In this document: piece by piece, positions 34,955-43,540 of the stretch
Position numbering within the stretch: position 1 is the first letter of the stretch
Layout: each line of letters opens with the position of its first letter
Assembly (NCBI GenBank): GCA_036676195.1
Contig: JAKFDK010000129.1
Location: forward strand, 1 to 58,332
DNA length: 58,332 nt
Direction: 5' to 3'
DNA from: JAKFDK01 sp036676195
Lineage (GTDB): Bacteria > Bacillota > Sulfobacillia > Symbiobacteriales > ZC4RG38
Position numbers and translations under genes: made by a program
Notes under the pieces: generated by a model
What the model was told of the DNA's origin: nothing
Seen by the model: only the letters and a program-made list of their open reading frames with translations
Databases searched by the model: none

Positions 34955-35869
34955 TTACCCCAGCCTCCTTCCTGTGAGTACCAGAAATGCGTCTTCAAGG
35001 TTGGCCGGACCCACGGCCACATTGCGCAGACCAATACCGCGGGCGGCTGCCATTTCACCCAGGCTCCTGGAAGCGGACTGACCATCACTGGTAAAAACGG
35101 TCACCTGACCATAGTCGCTGACCACCCGGGTGACGCCGGACATTTCTGCAATGGCATGGGTGAGGTCGTCGCGGTCGGTTTCGAACGTGATCCGTTCCGC
35201 CAGCCCAGCGGCCTGGATGATTTCACGCGGTGCGCCCAGAGCCACCAGCAGCCCTTGATCCACGATCCCAATTCGGTCGCAAAGGCGCTCGGCTTCCTCC
35301 ATGTAGTGCGTGGTAAGGAAGATCGTCTTCCCTTCGCGCTTTAGCCGGTCGAGAATGCCCCAGACGCTGCGGCGTCCCTGCGGATCCATGCCAGCCGTGG
35401 CTTCGTCCAGGAAGACCACCTCAGGGTCGTGGACAATGGCCAGTGCCAGCGCCAGCCGCTGTTTCTGTCCACCGGACAGGGCCCGGTAACTCCGGCTGCC
35501 TTCGCCGGTCAGCCCCACCAGATCGAGCACTGTATCCGTGGGCAAGTGGCGGGGATAAAACCCGCCAAAAAACTCGACAGCTTCCCTGACCTTCATGCGT
35601 GGGTATATGGCGGTGGACTGGAGTTGGACCCCCACCTGTTCGCGGATTGACTGAGCCGAACCCCGCACGGCCTGACCGCACACCTCTATGCTGCCGCTGT
35701 CCGGCTGGCGCAGACCCTCCACCATTTCAATGGTCGTAGTCTTGCCGGCGCCGTTTGGACCCAGCAGGCCAAAGACCTCTCCTTGTGCCACTGAAAAGGA
35801 GATCCCTTTGACTGCTTCCACCTTACCGTAACGTTTTTTCACATCCGCCACCCGGATGATGGCCCCCAC
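34955..35869 (-). CDS. ABC transporter ATP-binding protein (exporter)
   Basis: 304 residues. Walker A GPNGAGKTTT, Q-loop VGVQLQ, signature LSGGQKQR, Walker B VVFLDEAT, switch His LTTHYMEEA. The C-terminal extension of about 80 residues resembles that of DrrA/CcmA-type exporters. One base from the permease gene. Confidence 0.95.
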   Translation of the reverse strand: MGAIIRVADVKKRYGKVEAVKGISFSVAQGEVFGLLGPNGAGKTTTIEMVEGLRQPDSGSIEVCGQAVRGSAQSIREQVGVQLQSTAIYPRMKVREAVEFFGGFYPRHLPTDTVLDLVGLTGEGSRSYRALSGGQKQRLALALAIVHDPEVVFLDEATAGMDPQGRRSVWGILDRLKREGKTIFLTTHYMEEAERLCDRIGIVDQGLLVALGAPREIIQAAGLAERITFETDRDDLTHAIAEMSGVTRVVSDYGQVTVFTSDGQSASRSLGEMAAARGIGLRNVAVGPANLEDAFLVLTGRRLG

Positions 35870-35881
35870 CCTGATTCCTCC

Positions 35882-36259
35882 TCAGCGGCCGTGTTGTTGC
35901 CCCTCGTCTGTAGGATGCAGCCAGACGGCCAGCGGCCACATGGCCAGACCTAGCCCGGGGTAGATGGCCCACGACACCCGCCGCTCCACTGCCAGATTGA
36001 TGATTGCCAGACCTCCGGCAATCAGAATCCAACCCATAAGCGAACCCAGTAACAGGGCCCGCCGCTGCCCCATGGAGCGCGCCAATGCGCTGAATACCCT
36101 TGGACCCAGCATGGCAAACACTCCACCCACGCCCACGGCCGCCAGGGAATAGAAAAACCAGGGTTGCAAACCACCTGCTGCCACGGCGGCCAAAAGAAGT
36201 GCAGCCATGGGGAAGACCCAGAAAACCAGGCCCTTACCTACCGATGATTTCATTCGCAC
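35882..36259 (-). CDS. Small membrane protein in the LAP cluster
   Basis: 125 residues, three to four hydrophobic spans (LVFWVFPMAALLLAAVA, FFYSLAAVGVGGVFAML, LLGSLMGWILIAGGLAII, IYPGLGLAMWPLAVWL). GTG at 36259 or ATG at 36253, both behind AAGGAG. It overlaps the SagB-type gene and precedes the ABC genes by 12 nt. No family recognised; an immunity or export accessory is possible. Confidence 0.7.
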   Translation of the reverse strand: MRMKSSVGKGLVFWVFPMAALLLAAVAAGGLQPWFFYSLAAVGVGGVFAMLGPRVFSALARSMGQRRALLLGSLMGWILIAGGLAIINLAVERRVSWAIYPGLGLAMWPLAVWLHPTDEGQQHGR

Positions 36260-37134
36260 GTTGCTCCTTTTTCCAGGAATTGTCGCTGCCGCTGGGCAAT
36301 TTCCATGGCCTCACGTGTCGGTCGCCCCACGGCAACCAGATAAACCGCCGCTTCATTTACCCCATCGGCGCCCACCATGGCACTTAGCTGGTCATCACGA
36401 AAGCCACCGAGGGCTACGGCCCCCAGATCAAGGGCCGCTGTTACCAGCAATAGGTTCTGAGCCGCATGTCCGGCGTCAAGCAGGATGAAACGGTAGCCCC
36501 GGTCGCCATATTTAAAGGTGTTGCGGGCAAACACCGCTGTAAATACGAACAGGGCCGAGGCATTCACCAAAATGTTTTTGTAATGGCTAAGTGTTTCAAT
36601 CTCCTGAGCAAGGTTAGCAGGATCAGGCAAGCGTTCCAGTGCGTGGTCCGAGACGCAGTAGTGATATGCACCAACTGGCAAGTCTGCTGTCTGCTGGGCA
36701 ATAACATATAGCTCAACTGGATACAACGCACCACCTGACGGAGCAGCACGAACCTGCTGTATGTTCCCGCCGGCAAACTCGTAAGCACCGGTCACTCCAT
36801 AAGTTAACAACAAGAGTTGGCTTAACTCGCCCAAGGTCAGCGGCTCACCGGTAAAGTCACGTACAGATCGACGCCGCCAAATAGCCTCTTCCAGGCTACA
36901 GCGAGTAGGGGGCACTTCCCGGGGAAGCTCTACCCGCTGCAGTTGAGGAAAATAATTGTAGCCTTTGGACATCATGGCCACCATGGCAGGCTTTCGGAGT
37001 TTGCTGATTCGCAGCCCAAGTAGCGCTTCATTAGTTCGTCGGATTTTTGTGTTCTCGTGAAAAACCTCGTAAAGCGAATCCAGCCGGTGCCGAATCAGAT
37101 GGGCGCTGCCTATGTCCTGGTTCTCGCGCGTCAC
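36250..37134 (-). CDS. SagB-type FMN-dependent azoline dehydrogenase
   Basis: 294 residues, GTG behind AGGAGGGG. Nitroreductase-like fold of the SagB/ThcOx family: RRRSVRDFTGEPLTLGELSQLL, RAAPSGGALYPVELYVI, GAYHYCVSDHALE, and the C-terminal LDAGHAAQNLLLVTAALDLG and ALGGFRDD. It oxidises azolines installed by the YcaO protein to thiazoles/oxazoles. Next to YcaO, as expected. Confidence 0.93.
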   Translation of the reverse strand: MTRENQDIGSAHLIRHRLDSLYEVFHENTKIRRTNEALLGLRISKLRKPAMVAMMSKGYNYFPQLQRVELPREVPPTRCSLEEAIWRRRSVRDFTGEPLTLGELSQLLLLTYGVTGAYEFAGGNIQQVRAAPSGGALYPVELYVIAQQTADLPVGAYHYCVSDHALERLPDPANLAQEIETLSHYKNILVNASALFVFTAVFARNTFKYGDRGYRFILLDAGHAAQNLLLVTAALDLGAVALGGFRDDQLSAMVGADGVNEAAVYLVAVGRPTREAMEIAQRQRQFLEKGATCE

Positions 37135-37147
37135 CCAGGCCCCTCCT

Positions 37148-38476
37148 CTATGGAAATGGGTGCGGCAACTGATTTAACTCTGCTTCCGTAGCAGCCTGGC
37201 TACGGTAGCCAAGGCGAACTGGCACCTCGTAGAGCCGCTGGTAGCCCAGGAAACGCTGGTTGTGGTTGCCGTTTAATTCCATCATTCCGGGTACCGCCAC
37301 CTTGATGGCCCACAACCCTTGTGCCGCCACATCCGCCGGCGTGAGATCTATGGCCAGGGGCTCAAGCCCAGCCGCTTGTAAAGTTGCCACACAGCGGCGA
37401 GTGGAGTCGATCACATCTCCAGTATCCTGGTTGGGAAGTTTGTCAAGGTGGACAACCCGCCCGTGATCAGTTAAAAAGCGGATCGCGTGCCGCATGTGCG
37501 GCTGACCGTACAGACGGACATGCTCCTCAAAACTGGTGATAGCCGCGAACTGATCGCCCGGTTCAACGGGACCGTACTGTCGGCTCATGGAGCGGACCCA
37601 GGCTCGGGTCTGAGCTGCTTCAATCAGTGCCTTCAAGGCGGCCTGAGTTGGGTTTGGACGGGTAGCCGCCCCACAGGCGACGGCACAGCCGTAATCATGT
37701 TCCTCCTCGGCAACGCAAAAGACGGTGGGAATACGAATGTCGGTGGTAATGTCGAACAGACGGAAGGTTACGCCTGGGACTGTAAATCGTTCGGATATGA
37801 TCTGCCCAAGCCAAGACTTCTGCGGCACTTGAATCTCCGGCGCGGGTAGCCGGTTCCACCACATGATCATCACGGCATCCCGTTCGACCACTTCACAGAG
37901 CCCGGATAACCCCGCATCCTCCGGAGTTAAGGCCAGGGCGACGCCAGTTGACACTGAAGGGGCGATGGGAACTTCGTCCCGTCCATAGCGGTAAGGTACG
38001 TGGGTTAAGCCAGCCGGGTACCAGATGGGCTCCCCGTCCGACATGGTGGTCCCCTTGACCCAACGTACCGGCGTCGAATCGGTAAAGGGTCGGAAGGGAA
38101 AGTCAGGTTGCTGATACTGTAATAACGAATAAGGTGTTATGCGCCTGGGATGTACAGCTCGTTCGGGTAAATCAGCCCACGTTGCAAGGATATAATCGTC
38201 AGGGAAATAAACGCTACAGGCGTACCGCTCAATTGTTTCACCAAGAGCAGCTGCCAGAGCCGTCTCGCGGGTAAGACCTGCCCCACCGTTATGGTCAAAA
38301 CAGTCCACTGGGAGCCCATATCGGGAGGTCTTGGACACTTCGGTGGCAGAAAAGAATAGGCGGGCATCGTCTGGTTCGGCACACAGTTCATATACCTGCT
38401 TAATTAATCCACAACGAGGACTAACAAACCGCCCGGCGCGTCTTAGAAAATCGTCAAGCCGACTCACCACGCCCAT
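37148..38476 (-). CDS. YcaO cyclodehydratase of the LAP cluster
   Basis: 442 residues. YcaO ATP-binding signatures: ETALAAALGETIERYACS (first E/E site), GLSGLCEVVERDAVMIMWW (ExxE), ALKALIEAAQTR (E/R). The C-terminus ends LPHPFP, i.e. a PxPxP tail used by azoline-forming YcaO enzymes. It uses ATP to cyclise Cys/Ser/Thr in the precursor. It overlaps the E1-like gene by 13 nt. Confidence 0.95.
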   Translation of the reverse strand: MGVVSRLDDFLRRAGRFVSPRCGLIKQVYELCAEPDDARLFFSATEVSKTSRYGLPVDCFDHNGGAGLTRETALAAALGETIERYACSVYFPDDYILATWADLPERAVHPRRITPYSLLQYQQPDFPFRPFTDSTPVRWVKGTTMSDGEPIWYPAGLTHVPYRYGRDEVPIAPSVSTGVALALTPEDAGLSGLCEVVERDAVMIMWWNRLPAPEIQVPQKSWLGQIISERFTVPGVTFRLFDITTDIRIPTVFCVAEEEHDYGCAVACGAATRPNPTQAALKALIEAAQTRAWVRSMSRQYGPVEPGDQFAAITSFEEHVRLYGQPHMRHAIRFLTDHGRVVHLDKLPNQDTGDVIDSTRRCVATLQAAGLEPLAIDLTPADVAAQGLWAIKVAVPGMMELNGNHNQRFLGYQRLYEVPVRLGYRSQAATEAELNQLPHPFP

Positions 38477-39462
38477 ATCCGCCTCTGCGGATCATGCCGA
38501 ACAGGGCCACAGACGGGACAGCGAGGCAACTTCAACACGTCATGCATTTCAACCGCCATATCCATGCAATTCAAGGTCACCATGGCTCCGTAAGTCACAG
38601 GTGGCATAACGTTGGTCAGAATGCGTATTGTTTCAAATGCAGCCAGTCCAGCCAATGCCTGGGCCAAGGCGGGCAACCGGCTACCAACGGGGTCTACCTC
38701 TGGATGGGACTGCAAAAATTGTTGGAACGCTTCGAACTCCGGGTAGTGATTTTGCACACCCTTGACGCGCAGCTCATGACATGTCCAGCAAGCCGTTTCA
38801 CCCGGCACAACTGTCGGCCCAACTACCAAGGTTGTTGAGTTGAGGAAACCCGCGGTACTAAGTTTGACCCCAGCTTCCAGGCAAGCCTTGTGCACTGCTT
38901 CCCGGGCTGGTAATAGGGGCCGATCAGGCAGAAACATGACAAGATCACAATTGGCCCCGACCAGGTTCCCCCATGGTAGGTCTGCTTCTGCCGGCGCCTC
39001 AGTCAGGCTGCCAACCCCTGTACGGGATAACGCCTCCCGGTACAGGCGCCCCAGTGTTAGTTTCCCTTCATTTTGTCCACCAATAATAAGTACATGGCCC
39101 TTACGCATGGCCTCAGCATCGATAGAATTATTATTAAGGACAGCAAAGAAGGCCCCCAGTTCCAGGTCTGGTTCCAGAGCGGCCTCGTTAACCTCTTCAA
39201 GTAGATCTCTTTCAGCAAATACTCCTACGGCCTGCTCAATAACCGGTGCAGCAACATCCTCAAACGCTGCTGCAATTTCAGCCACCGTTCGGTTGCCATC
39301 CAGGAGTGGGCAAAGTCTAGGAACCACCTCAGTAGCCGCTTCCCCACGTAATACGAGACTGCGATCTGCAGATCGCAGTAACACAATCCCATCAGCTATT
39401 GGAACCACAGCAAACCCCCGCTTCAGTTTGGGATGCAAAGGGAGGTTGTGGGCCAATTTCAT
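38464..39462 (-). CDS. E1/ThiF-like partner protein with precursor-binding domain
   Basis: 332 residues from ATG at 39462 behind GGTGGAGGA. The N-terminal about 90 residues look like a PqqD-type winged helix (RGFAVVPIADGIVLLRS, LCPLLDGNRTVAEIAAAF), the leader-recognition element; the rest is ThiF/E1-like with a VLIIGGQNEG strand and two zinc CxxC pairs (CWTCHEL, CPVCGP). In LAP pathways this partner binds the leader and activates YcaO. First gene after the attenuator. Confidence 0.9.
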   Translation of the reverse strand: MKLAHNLPLHPKLKRGFAVVPIADGIVLLRSADRSLVLRGEAATEVVPRLCPLLDGNRTVAEIAAAFEDVAAPVIEQAVGVFAERDLLEEVNEAALEPDLELGAFFAVLNNNSIDAEAMRKGHVLIIGGQNEGKLTLGRLYREALSRTGVGSLTEAPAEADLPWGNLVGANCDLVMFLPDRPLLPAREAVHKACLEAGVKLSTAGFLNSTTLVVGPTVVPGETACWTCHELRVKGVQNHYPEFEAFQQFLQSHPEVDPVGSRLPALAQALAGLAAFETIRILTNVMPPVTYGAMVTLNCMDMAVEMHDVLKLPRCPVCGPVRHDPQRRIWAW

Positions 39463-39490
39463 TCCTCCACCTTTTAGGTATTCATTATTG

Positions 39491-39537
39491 AAAAACGAAA
39501 AAGCGAGCCCGGAGGTTCGACTCCAAGCTCGCTTTTT
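39491..39537 (-). terminator. Attenuating terminator between precursor and modification genes
   Basis: Minus-strand hairpin: AAAAAGCGAGC, inner stem GGAG/CTCC, GCTCGCTTTTT, then CGTTTTT. It lies 11 nt after the precursor stop and 29 nt before the E1-like ATG, so read-through would supply the enzymes at a lower level than the precursor. Confidence 0.85.
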
Positions 39538-39547
39538 CTTTGGGTGT

Positions 39548-39715
39548 TTACGCACCTGCTGAGCAGGAGGTTGAGGTGCTGGTGCTGCTGCAACCGCAAC
39601 TGCAGCTGCTGGACGAAGAACACGAACCTGCTGCAGCGAAAGCAGACATGACCAACCGATCTTCCAATTCCTCGATCTCCAGGTTCAGCACGGTGAGTAC
39701 CTTCTTTGAGTTCAT
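39548..39715 (-). CDS. LAP (thiazole/oxazole peptide) precursor
   Basis: 55 residues, ATG at 39715 behind GAGAGAG. Leader about residues 1-30: MNSKKVLTVLNLEIEELEDR then LVMSAFAAAG, with the acidic LEIEELEDR helix typical of azole/thiopeptide leaders. Core about residues 31-55: SCSSSSSCSCGC followed by SSTSTSTSCSAGA; 19 of 25 core residues are Ser, Thr or Cys and could become azoles. No Arg, Lys or aromatic residues in the core. No LanB-like dehydratase or pyridine synthase is nearby, so a linear azole peptide rather than a thiopeptide is expected. The leader cleavage site is uncertain (after AAAG or SA). Confidence 0.9.
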   Translation of the reverse strand: MNSKKVLTVLNLEIEELEDRLVMSAFAAAGSCSSSSSCSCGCSSTSTSTSCSAGA

Positions 39716-39863
39716 CGCAATCTCTCTCTTTACATTTCTACCCTTTCGTTCTGCTATTTCCCATTCCGCGCCACTTGTTTATTTCCTTCTTTTGGAACAG
39801 AAATCACTGCAGTTTTCTCACAGCAAATTGTCCCAATAGGCTTATTTTTCCCGGGCCATGAAG

Positions 39864-39893
39864 ATGAGCCCTTCCATTTCGGAAAGGGCTCAT
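39864..39893. terminator. Hairpin upstream of the LAP precursor
   Basis: ATGAGCCCTT-CC/GGAAAGGGCTCAT stem with one bulge and TTTGG after it. It isolates the cluster from the region to the right. Positions 39716-39863 contain the precursor's 5' leader and promoter; no clear sigma-A hexamers were seen. Confidence 0.65.
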
Positions 39894-39930
39894 TTGGCTG
39901 CTAATGTCGGATCAGCTTATCGACATCCGG

Positions 39931-40018
39931 GCACGCTGACACACGAATGGGCCATAATCTGACCCTACGCTATGGCGACACCAATAACGTAAACTTCAAG
40001 CCCGATCTCAGCGTAATG
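39931..40018 (+). pseudogene. Decayed fragment of a metzincin-like protease
   Basis: About 88 nt match the zinc-site region of the protease gene at 42431-42521: after one lost base it reads GHNLTLRYGDTNNVNFKP against GHNLSLRHGGSDNVNFKP, and the HE and LSVM parts also correspond. Frame breaks and lack of flanking gene show it is a remnant. The rest of 39900-40189 holds no supported gene. Confidence 0.7.
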
Positions 40019-40189
40019 GCAGATCGGGGGAGTAGCTGTCTGCTACTGGGACGCCGCGACCGGTGCAAATGCGGACACAACGGTGGGCTGGCTTGGCCAG
40101 CTCCTGGGTGGTCTGGGTTCGACCAGGAACAGCGACTAGGGAACTCTGGTGGGTGCTTGTCGCCGGGAACGGTACGTGGCAGACCCAGC

Positions 40190-40702
40190 CTACGGGGTAG
40201 CAATCTCACTGCCGGCGCCCCGGATGTCGACTGCCGCCACACCATACACGGCAGTAGCCGCCGCGGGCGCAGAGGAGTCCTGCCACTGGTACTGTCCGCC
40301 CGTTGCGGCCGCGGCCGGCACCCTGGCCACCAGTTCCCAGTCGCGCCCGGCGCCCCGGCGGTAGATGGCGAAATAGGCGATGTCGCTGCCTGCGGCCGAC
40401 CAGCTTATCACCGGCACCCCGGCACGCTCTTCCACCTTCAGCCCCAGGGGCGGCAGGGGCAGCACTTGCCGCGCCTGATCAGGCGTGATCCCCCCGTTGT
40501 CCGGCGCAGGCGGGGCGGTTGGGGCCGCCCCGGCCGGCAATGCTGCTGGGGGCGGGGGCGGGGCCAGGGCCGGGGTCGCTTCGGCCGGGTACGGGGCCGG
40601 TGGCTGTTCCGATGCCGTCATGCAGCCCGCCAGGCCACCGCTGAGTGCCAGTAAAACCGCCAACACAAATCGCAAGATAAGCCCTGCTTGCGCCTTGCGC
40701 AT
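40190..40702 (-). CDS. Lipoprotein with a fibronectin-III-like domain
   Basis: 170 residues from ATG at 40702 behind GAAGGGG. Signal peptide with lipobox LALSGGLAGC (Cys about 27), a Pro/Ala-rich linker, and a C-terminal beta domain (LKVEERAGVPVISWSAAG, YFAIYRRGAGRDWELVAR, YGVAAVDIRGAGSE) of FnIII type. Expected at the outer face of the membrane. Divergent from the secreted protease gene. Confidence 0.75.
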   Translation of the reverse strand: MRKAQAGLILRFVLAVLLALSGGLAGCMTASEQPPAPYPAEATPALAPPPPPAALPAGAAPTAPPAPDNGGITPDQARQVLPLPPLGLKVEERAGVPVISWSAAGSDIAYFAIYRRGAGRDWELVARVPAAAATGGQYQWQDSSAPAAATAVYGVAAVDIRGAGSEIATP

Positions 40703-40905
40703 CCCATCCACCACCCCTTCGGAAACTACTGCCTCTTTCCCTATATTATGGACATTCCCCTCTTTGCAGCAGGCAAAATTTCTGGTTTCCTGCCCCTCGC
40801 CCAGACATGAACGGCCAACCACGGGTGCAGGGCATGTGCAAAGCTACCTGGGGCGGTGTTTTGCGGGCCACGCTCTTCGCTAGTAGGAATAAACGACTTA
40901 ATTTG

Positions 40906-40911
40906 TATAAT
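40906..40911 (+). promoter_or_regulatory. -10 hexamer TATAAT upstream of the secreted protease
   Basis: Perfect TATAAT in an AT-rich stretch 85 nt before the ATG; no convincing -35. The 294-nt gap 40703-40996 otherwise holds only the two divergent leaders. Confidence 0.35.
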
Positions 40912-40996
40912 TTTTCTGATTCTAATGGCACACTGGACTTGTGTGGCACAAGATGTCCGCCTACTGCGATGATCAACCATTCCGCTTGGGGGGTGC

Positions 40997-43288
40997 ATGA
41001 TGTCTACCCGTCGGTTCTGCCGCTTGACCCTTTCTGCACTGCTGGTTCTGCTGGTAGTGGTAAGCGGGTTGCCCAGGCTTCAGGTTCCGGTTGCCTCTGC
41101 GGCCAACGGGGACTGGATCCACCGTACCTACTTCCAGGCCCGCTGCTCCTCGGGGCTGGGAGTCGGGATTGCCTTTGACGGTGAATACCTCTGGTTTAGC
41201 TGCTACCGGTCCAATCCTGACTTGTATAAGGCAAGGACCCTCGATGGTGCCATTGTCGCCAGCTATAACGTTGCCAGTGGTCTGGGCGCACTGGCCTGGG
41301 ACGGCAACCGCAAGATGCTCTGGGCGGGCTGGGGTGCCGGAGCCGGCGCCGAAGGTGACGTGCGCCTGATCAATCCCGCCACCGGGGCTGCCACCGTCCG
41401 CTTCAATGCCGCCGACGCCCGGATGTGCGGCCTGGACGATGGACTGGCCTACGATGCCCAGGACGATACCCTCTACATTAGCCCCGATTGCTCCCGGGTC
41501 ATCCACCACTACTCCACCGGCGGCAGCCACCTGAACGACTTTGCCTGGGGCGGCACCGGTTGTTACAACAGCGGGATCGCGATCGGTGGTGAGCTGATGT
41601 ACCAGGGCTCCAACGGCTGCAACCGTGTCTGGGTGGTACGGCGGTCGGACCACAGCCCAGTCTTCAACTTTGCCACCAACATCCCGGGCGATACCAACTA
41701 TCGGGACGAAGACCTGGAATGCGACAGCGTCACCTTCTCACCCAGAACCGTCATGTGGTCCATCGAAGCGTACGAGCCGCGCCGGGCGGTTGCCTTTGAG
41801 GTTCCCCCCGGTACCTGCGCCACCGGCGGCGGCGTAGATACCGATGGCGACGGCTTGCTGGACGAATGGGAGCAGAACGGCGTGACCATTGACCCTGATG
41901 GCAACGGCCCGATCCCGCCACAATTCATCGACCTGCAGGCCATGGGGGCCGACATCCGGAAACCCGACATCTTCCTGCACATCGACTGGATGGAGGACGC
42001 CGGTCACAGCCATAAGCTGCGGCAGGATGCCGTCCGCAAGGTCGCAGAGGCATTTGCCAGCTCGTCCTATGTCAGTCCGACCGGCTCGGTAGGGATCAAC
42101 CTGCATGTGGACCAGGGGCCGGACAGCATCCTTGATTTCACCACCGGTGCCACCTGGGGCGCCCTCAGCCAGGCCCGCTCCCTCACACACGTGAACAATC
42201 TGGGCACGAGCGGCGGCGGCTACAACTGGAGCGCCTTCCAGACCATTAAGGATGAGCCCGGCGGCTTTACCGAGAGCGGCCGCACACCGATTTTCCACTA
42301 CGTGATTTCCGCCCACAATTATGACTCCACCACCTCCAGCGGGATTTCCCGAGGCATTGGCGCCAGTGACCTGATCGTCAGCCTGGGCTCCTTTACCGGC
42401 GGCGTCGGCTCTATGGCCGAGCAGGCCGGCACGCTGATGCATGAACTGGGCCATAACCTCTCCCTGCGCCACGGCGGCAGCGATAACGTGAACTTCAAGC
42501 CCAATTACCTCAGCGTGATGAACTACGCCTTCCAGCTCGGCGGTCTGATTCAGGGTGGTGTCGAGGGCACCCTTGACTATTCCCGCATGACCCTGGGCAA
42601 CCTCGACGAAGCCAACCTGGACGAGGCGCCCGGGCTGGGGGCAGGGGCCGCCGGTTACGGCACCCGCAGCTACTGCCCCGGCCTCGGTTACCGGGCCATT
42701 GCCGACGCCAACGCCCCCATCGACTGGAACTGCGACGGCGCCGCCACCGACGCCGGCATCTCCTACAACGTGAACAACAGCGGTGGCGCCGTTGAGGTGC
42801 TGACCAGTTACGACGATTGGGCCAACATCCAATTCAAGGGTGGGGCCATCGGGCTGGCGGGGGTCAATCCGAATCTACCCGTGGAGACGGAGCTTGACCT
42901 GCTGACCTCTGAACTGGCCGACGAGATCCCACCGCTGCGGCCCTGCACCCCACAGCCGTCGCTGGTCTGGGCCCTGCCGCTCAGCCCGGCGGCCCCGACT
43001 GATCTGGCGGCCGGCGACACCCTGCCCATCCGCTTTAACTGGGGTAGTTGCAACGGTTTCGTGCTGAACGACACGGTACAGATCGTGATTCGGAATCAGG
43101 CAGACTCCCGGTATCCGGTGGCCGCCTATGTACTGGGCGCCGACATTACCATGCATGCCGCGTCCGGGGAGTACGGGCAGGACTTTGTCCCCAGCCAGTT
43201 CGGCGTGGCAGCCGGCACCGACCTGCAGGTGGAAGTCTACATGAACTATCAGAAGGTAGGCGAGGCTGCGGTGCATATCACACCCTGA
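40997..43288 (+). CDS. Secreted metzincin-like zinc metalloprotease
   Basis: 763 residues, ATG behind GGGGGG. Signal peptide with LTLSALLVLLVVVSGL ending ASA-AN. N-terminal about 250 residues form a repeat beta-propeller-like region (WFSCYRSN, LAWDGNRKMLW, LAYDAQDDTLY). A calcium loop DTDGDGLLDEWE follows at about 277. Catalytic HELGHNLSLRHGG at about 481 (HExxHxxxxxH) with Met-turn LSVMNYAF. A C-terminal beta domain of about 100 residues closes the protein. Extracellular degradative role likely. A decayed relative lies upstream. Confidence 0.9.
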   Translation: MMSTRRFCRLTLSALLVLLVVVSGLPRLQVPVASAANGDWIHRTYFQARCSSGLGVGIAFDGEYLWFSCYRSNPDLYKARTLDGAIVASYNVASGLGALAWDGNRKMLWAGWGAGAGAEGDVRLINPATGAATVRFNAADARMCGLDDGLAYDAQDDTLYISPDCSRVIHHYSTGGSHLNDFAWGGTGCYNSGIAIGGELMYQGSNGCNRVWVVRRSDHSPVFNFATNIPGDTNYRDEDLECDSVTFSPRTVMWSIEAYEPRRAVAFEVPPGTCATGGGVDTDGDGLLDEWEQNGVTIDPDGNGPIPPQFIDLQAMGADIRKPDIFLHIDWMEDAGHSHKLRQDAVRKVAEAFASSSYVSPTGSVGINLHVDQGPDSILDFTTGATWGALSQARSLTHVNNLGTSGGGYNWSAFQTIKDEPGGFTESGRTPIFHYVISAHNYDSTTSSGISRGIGASDLIVSLGSFTGGVGSMAEQAGTLMHELGHNLSLRHGGSDNVNFKPNYLSVMNYAFQLGGLIQGGVEGTLDYSRMTLGNLDEANLDEAPGLGAGAAGYGTRSYCPGLGYRAIADANAPIDWNCDGAATDAGISYNVNNSGGAVEVLTSYDDWANIQFKGGAIGLAGVNPNLPVETELDLLTSELADEIPPLRPCTPQPSLVWALPLSPAAPTDLAAGDTLPIRFNWGSCNGFVLNDTVQIVIRNQADSRYPVAAYVLGADITMHAASGEYGQDFVPSQFGVAAGTDLQVEVYMNYQKVGEAAVHITP

Positions 43289-43320
43289 GCACCACCCGCC
43301 CCCAGGCCGCACAAAGCGGT

Positions 43321-43372
43321 GCAGGAACTGGAGAATGCCTGACCAGAGGTATTCCCCAGTTCTTGCATTTTT
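43321..43372 (+). terminator. Terminator of the metalloprotease gene
   Basis: Long imperfect stem GCAGGAACTGG...CCAGTTCTTGC with internal paired segments, then ATTTTT, 33 nt past the stop. Confidence 0.75.
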
Positions 43373-43437
43373 CACCGTGATCAGTTCAATGATGCACTGG
43401 TGAAGCACCAGGCGCCGTAAACCGGCGTTCCGGGGAT

Positions 43438-43467
43438 TTGACAGTGTGCAACTTGCTACTACACAAT
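43438..43467 (+). promoter_or_regulatory. Promoter of the diguanylate cyclase gene
   Basis: TTGACA at 43438-43443, 18-nt spacer, CACAAT at 43462-43467; the gene starts 73 nt later. Confidence 0.55.
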
Positions 43468-43540
43468 GGATATCACGCTTATCTAAATAGCAAAGTGAAA
43501 GACCACTGTACTTTGTACTGATAGGCGGAGGGGAATTGCC

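Noticed and set aside
39548..39715. Thiopeptide precursor
   Set aside because: The leader and core look thiopeptide-like, but no LanB-type dehydratase or cycloaddition enzyme is in the collinear cluster; a LAP is the better fit from this window.
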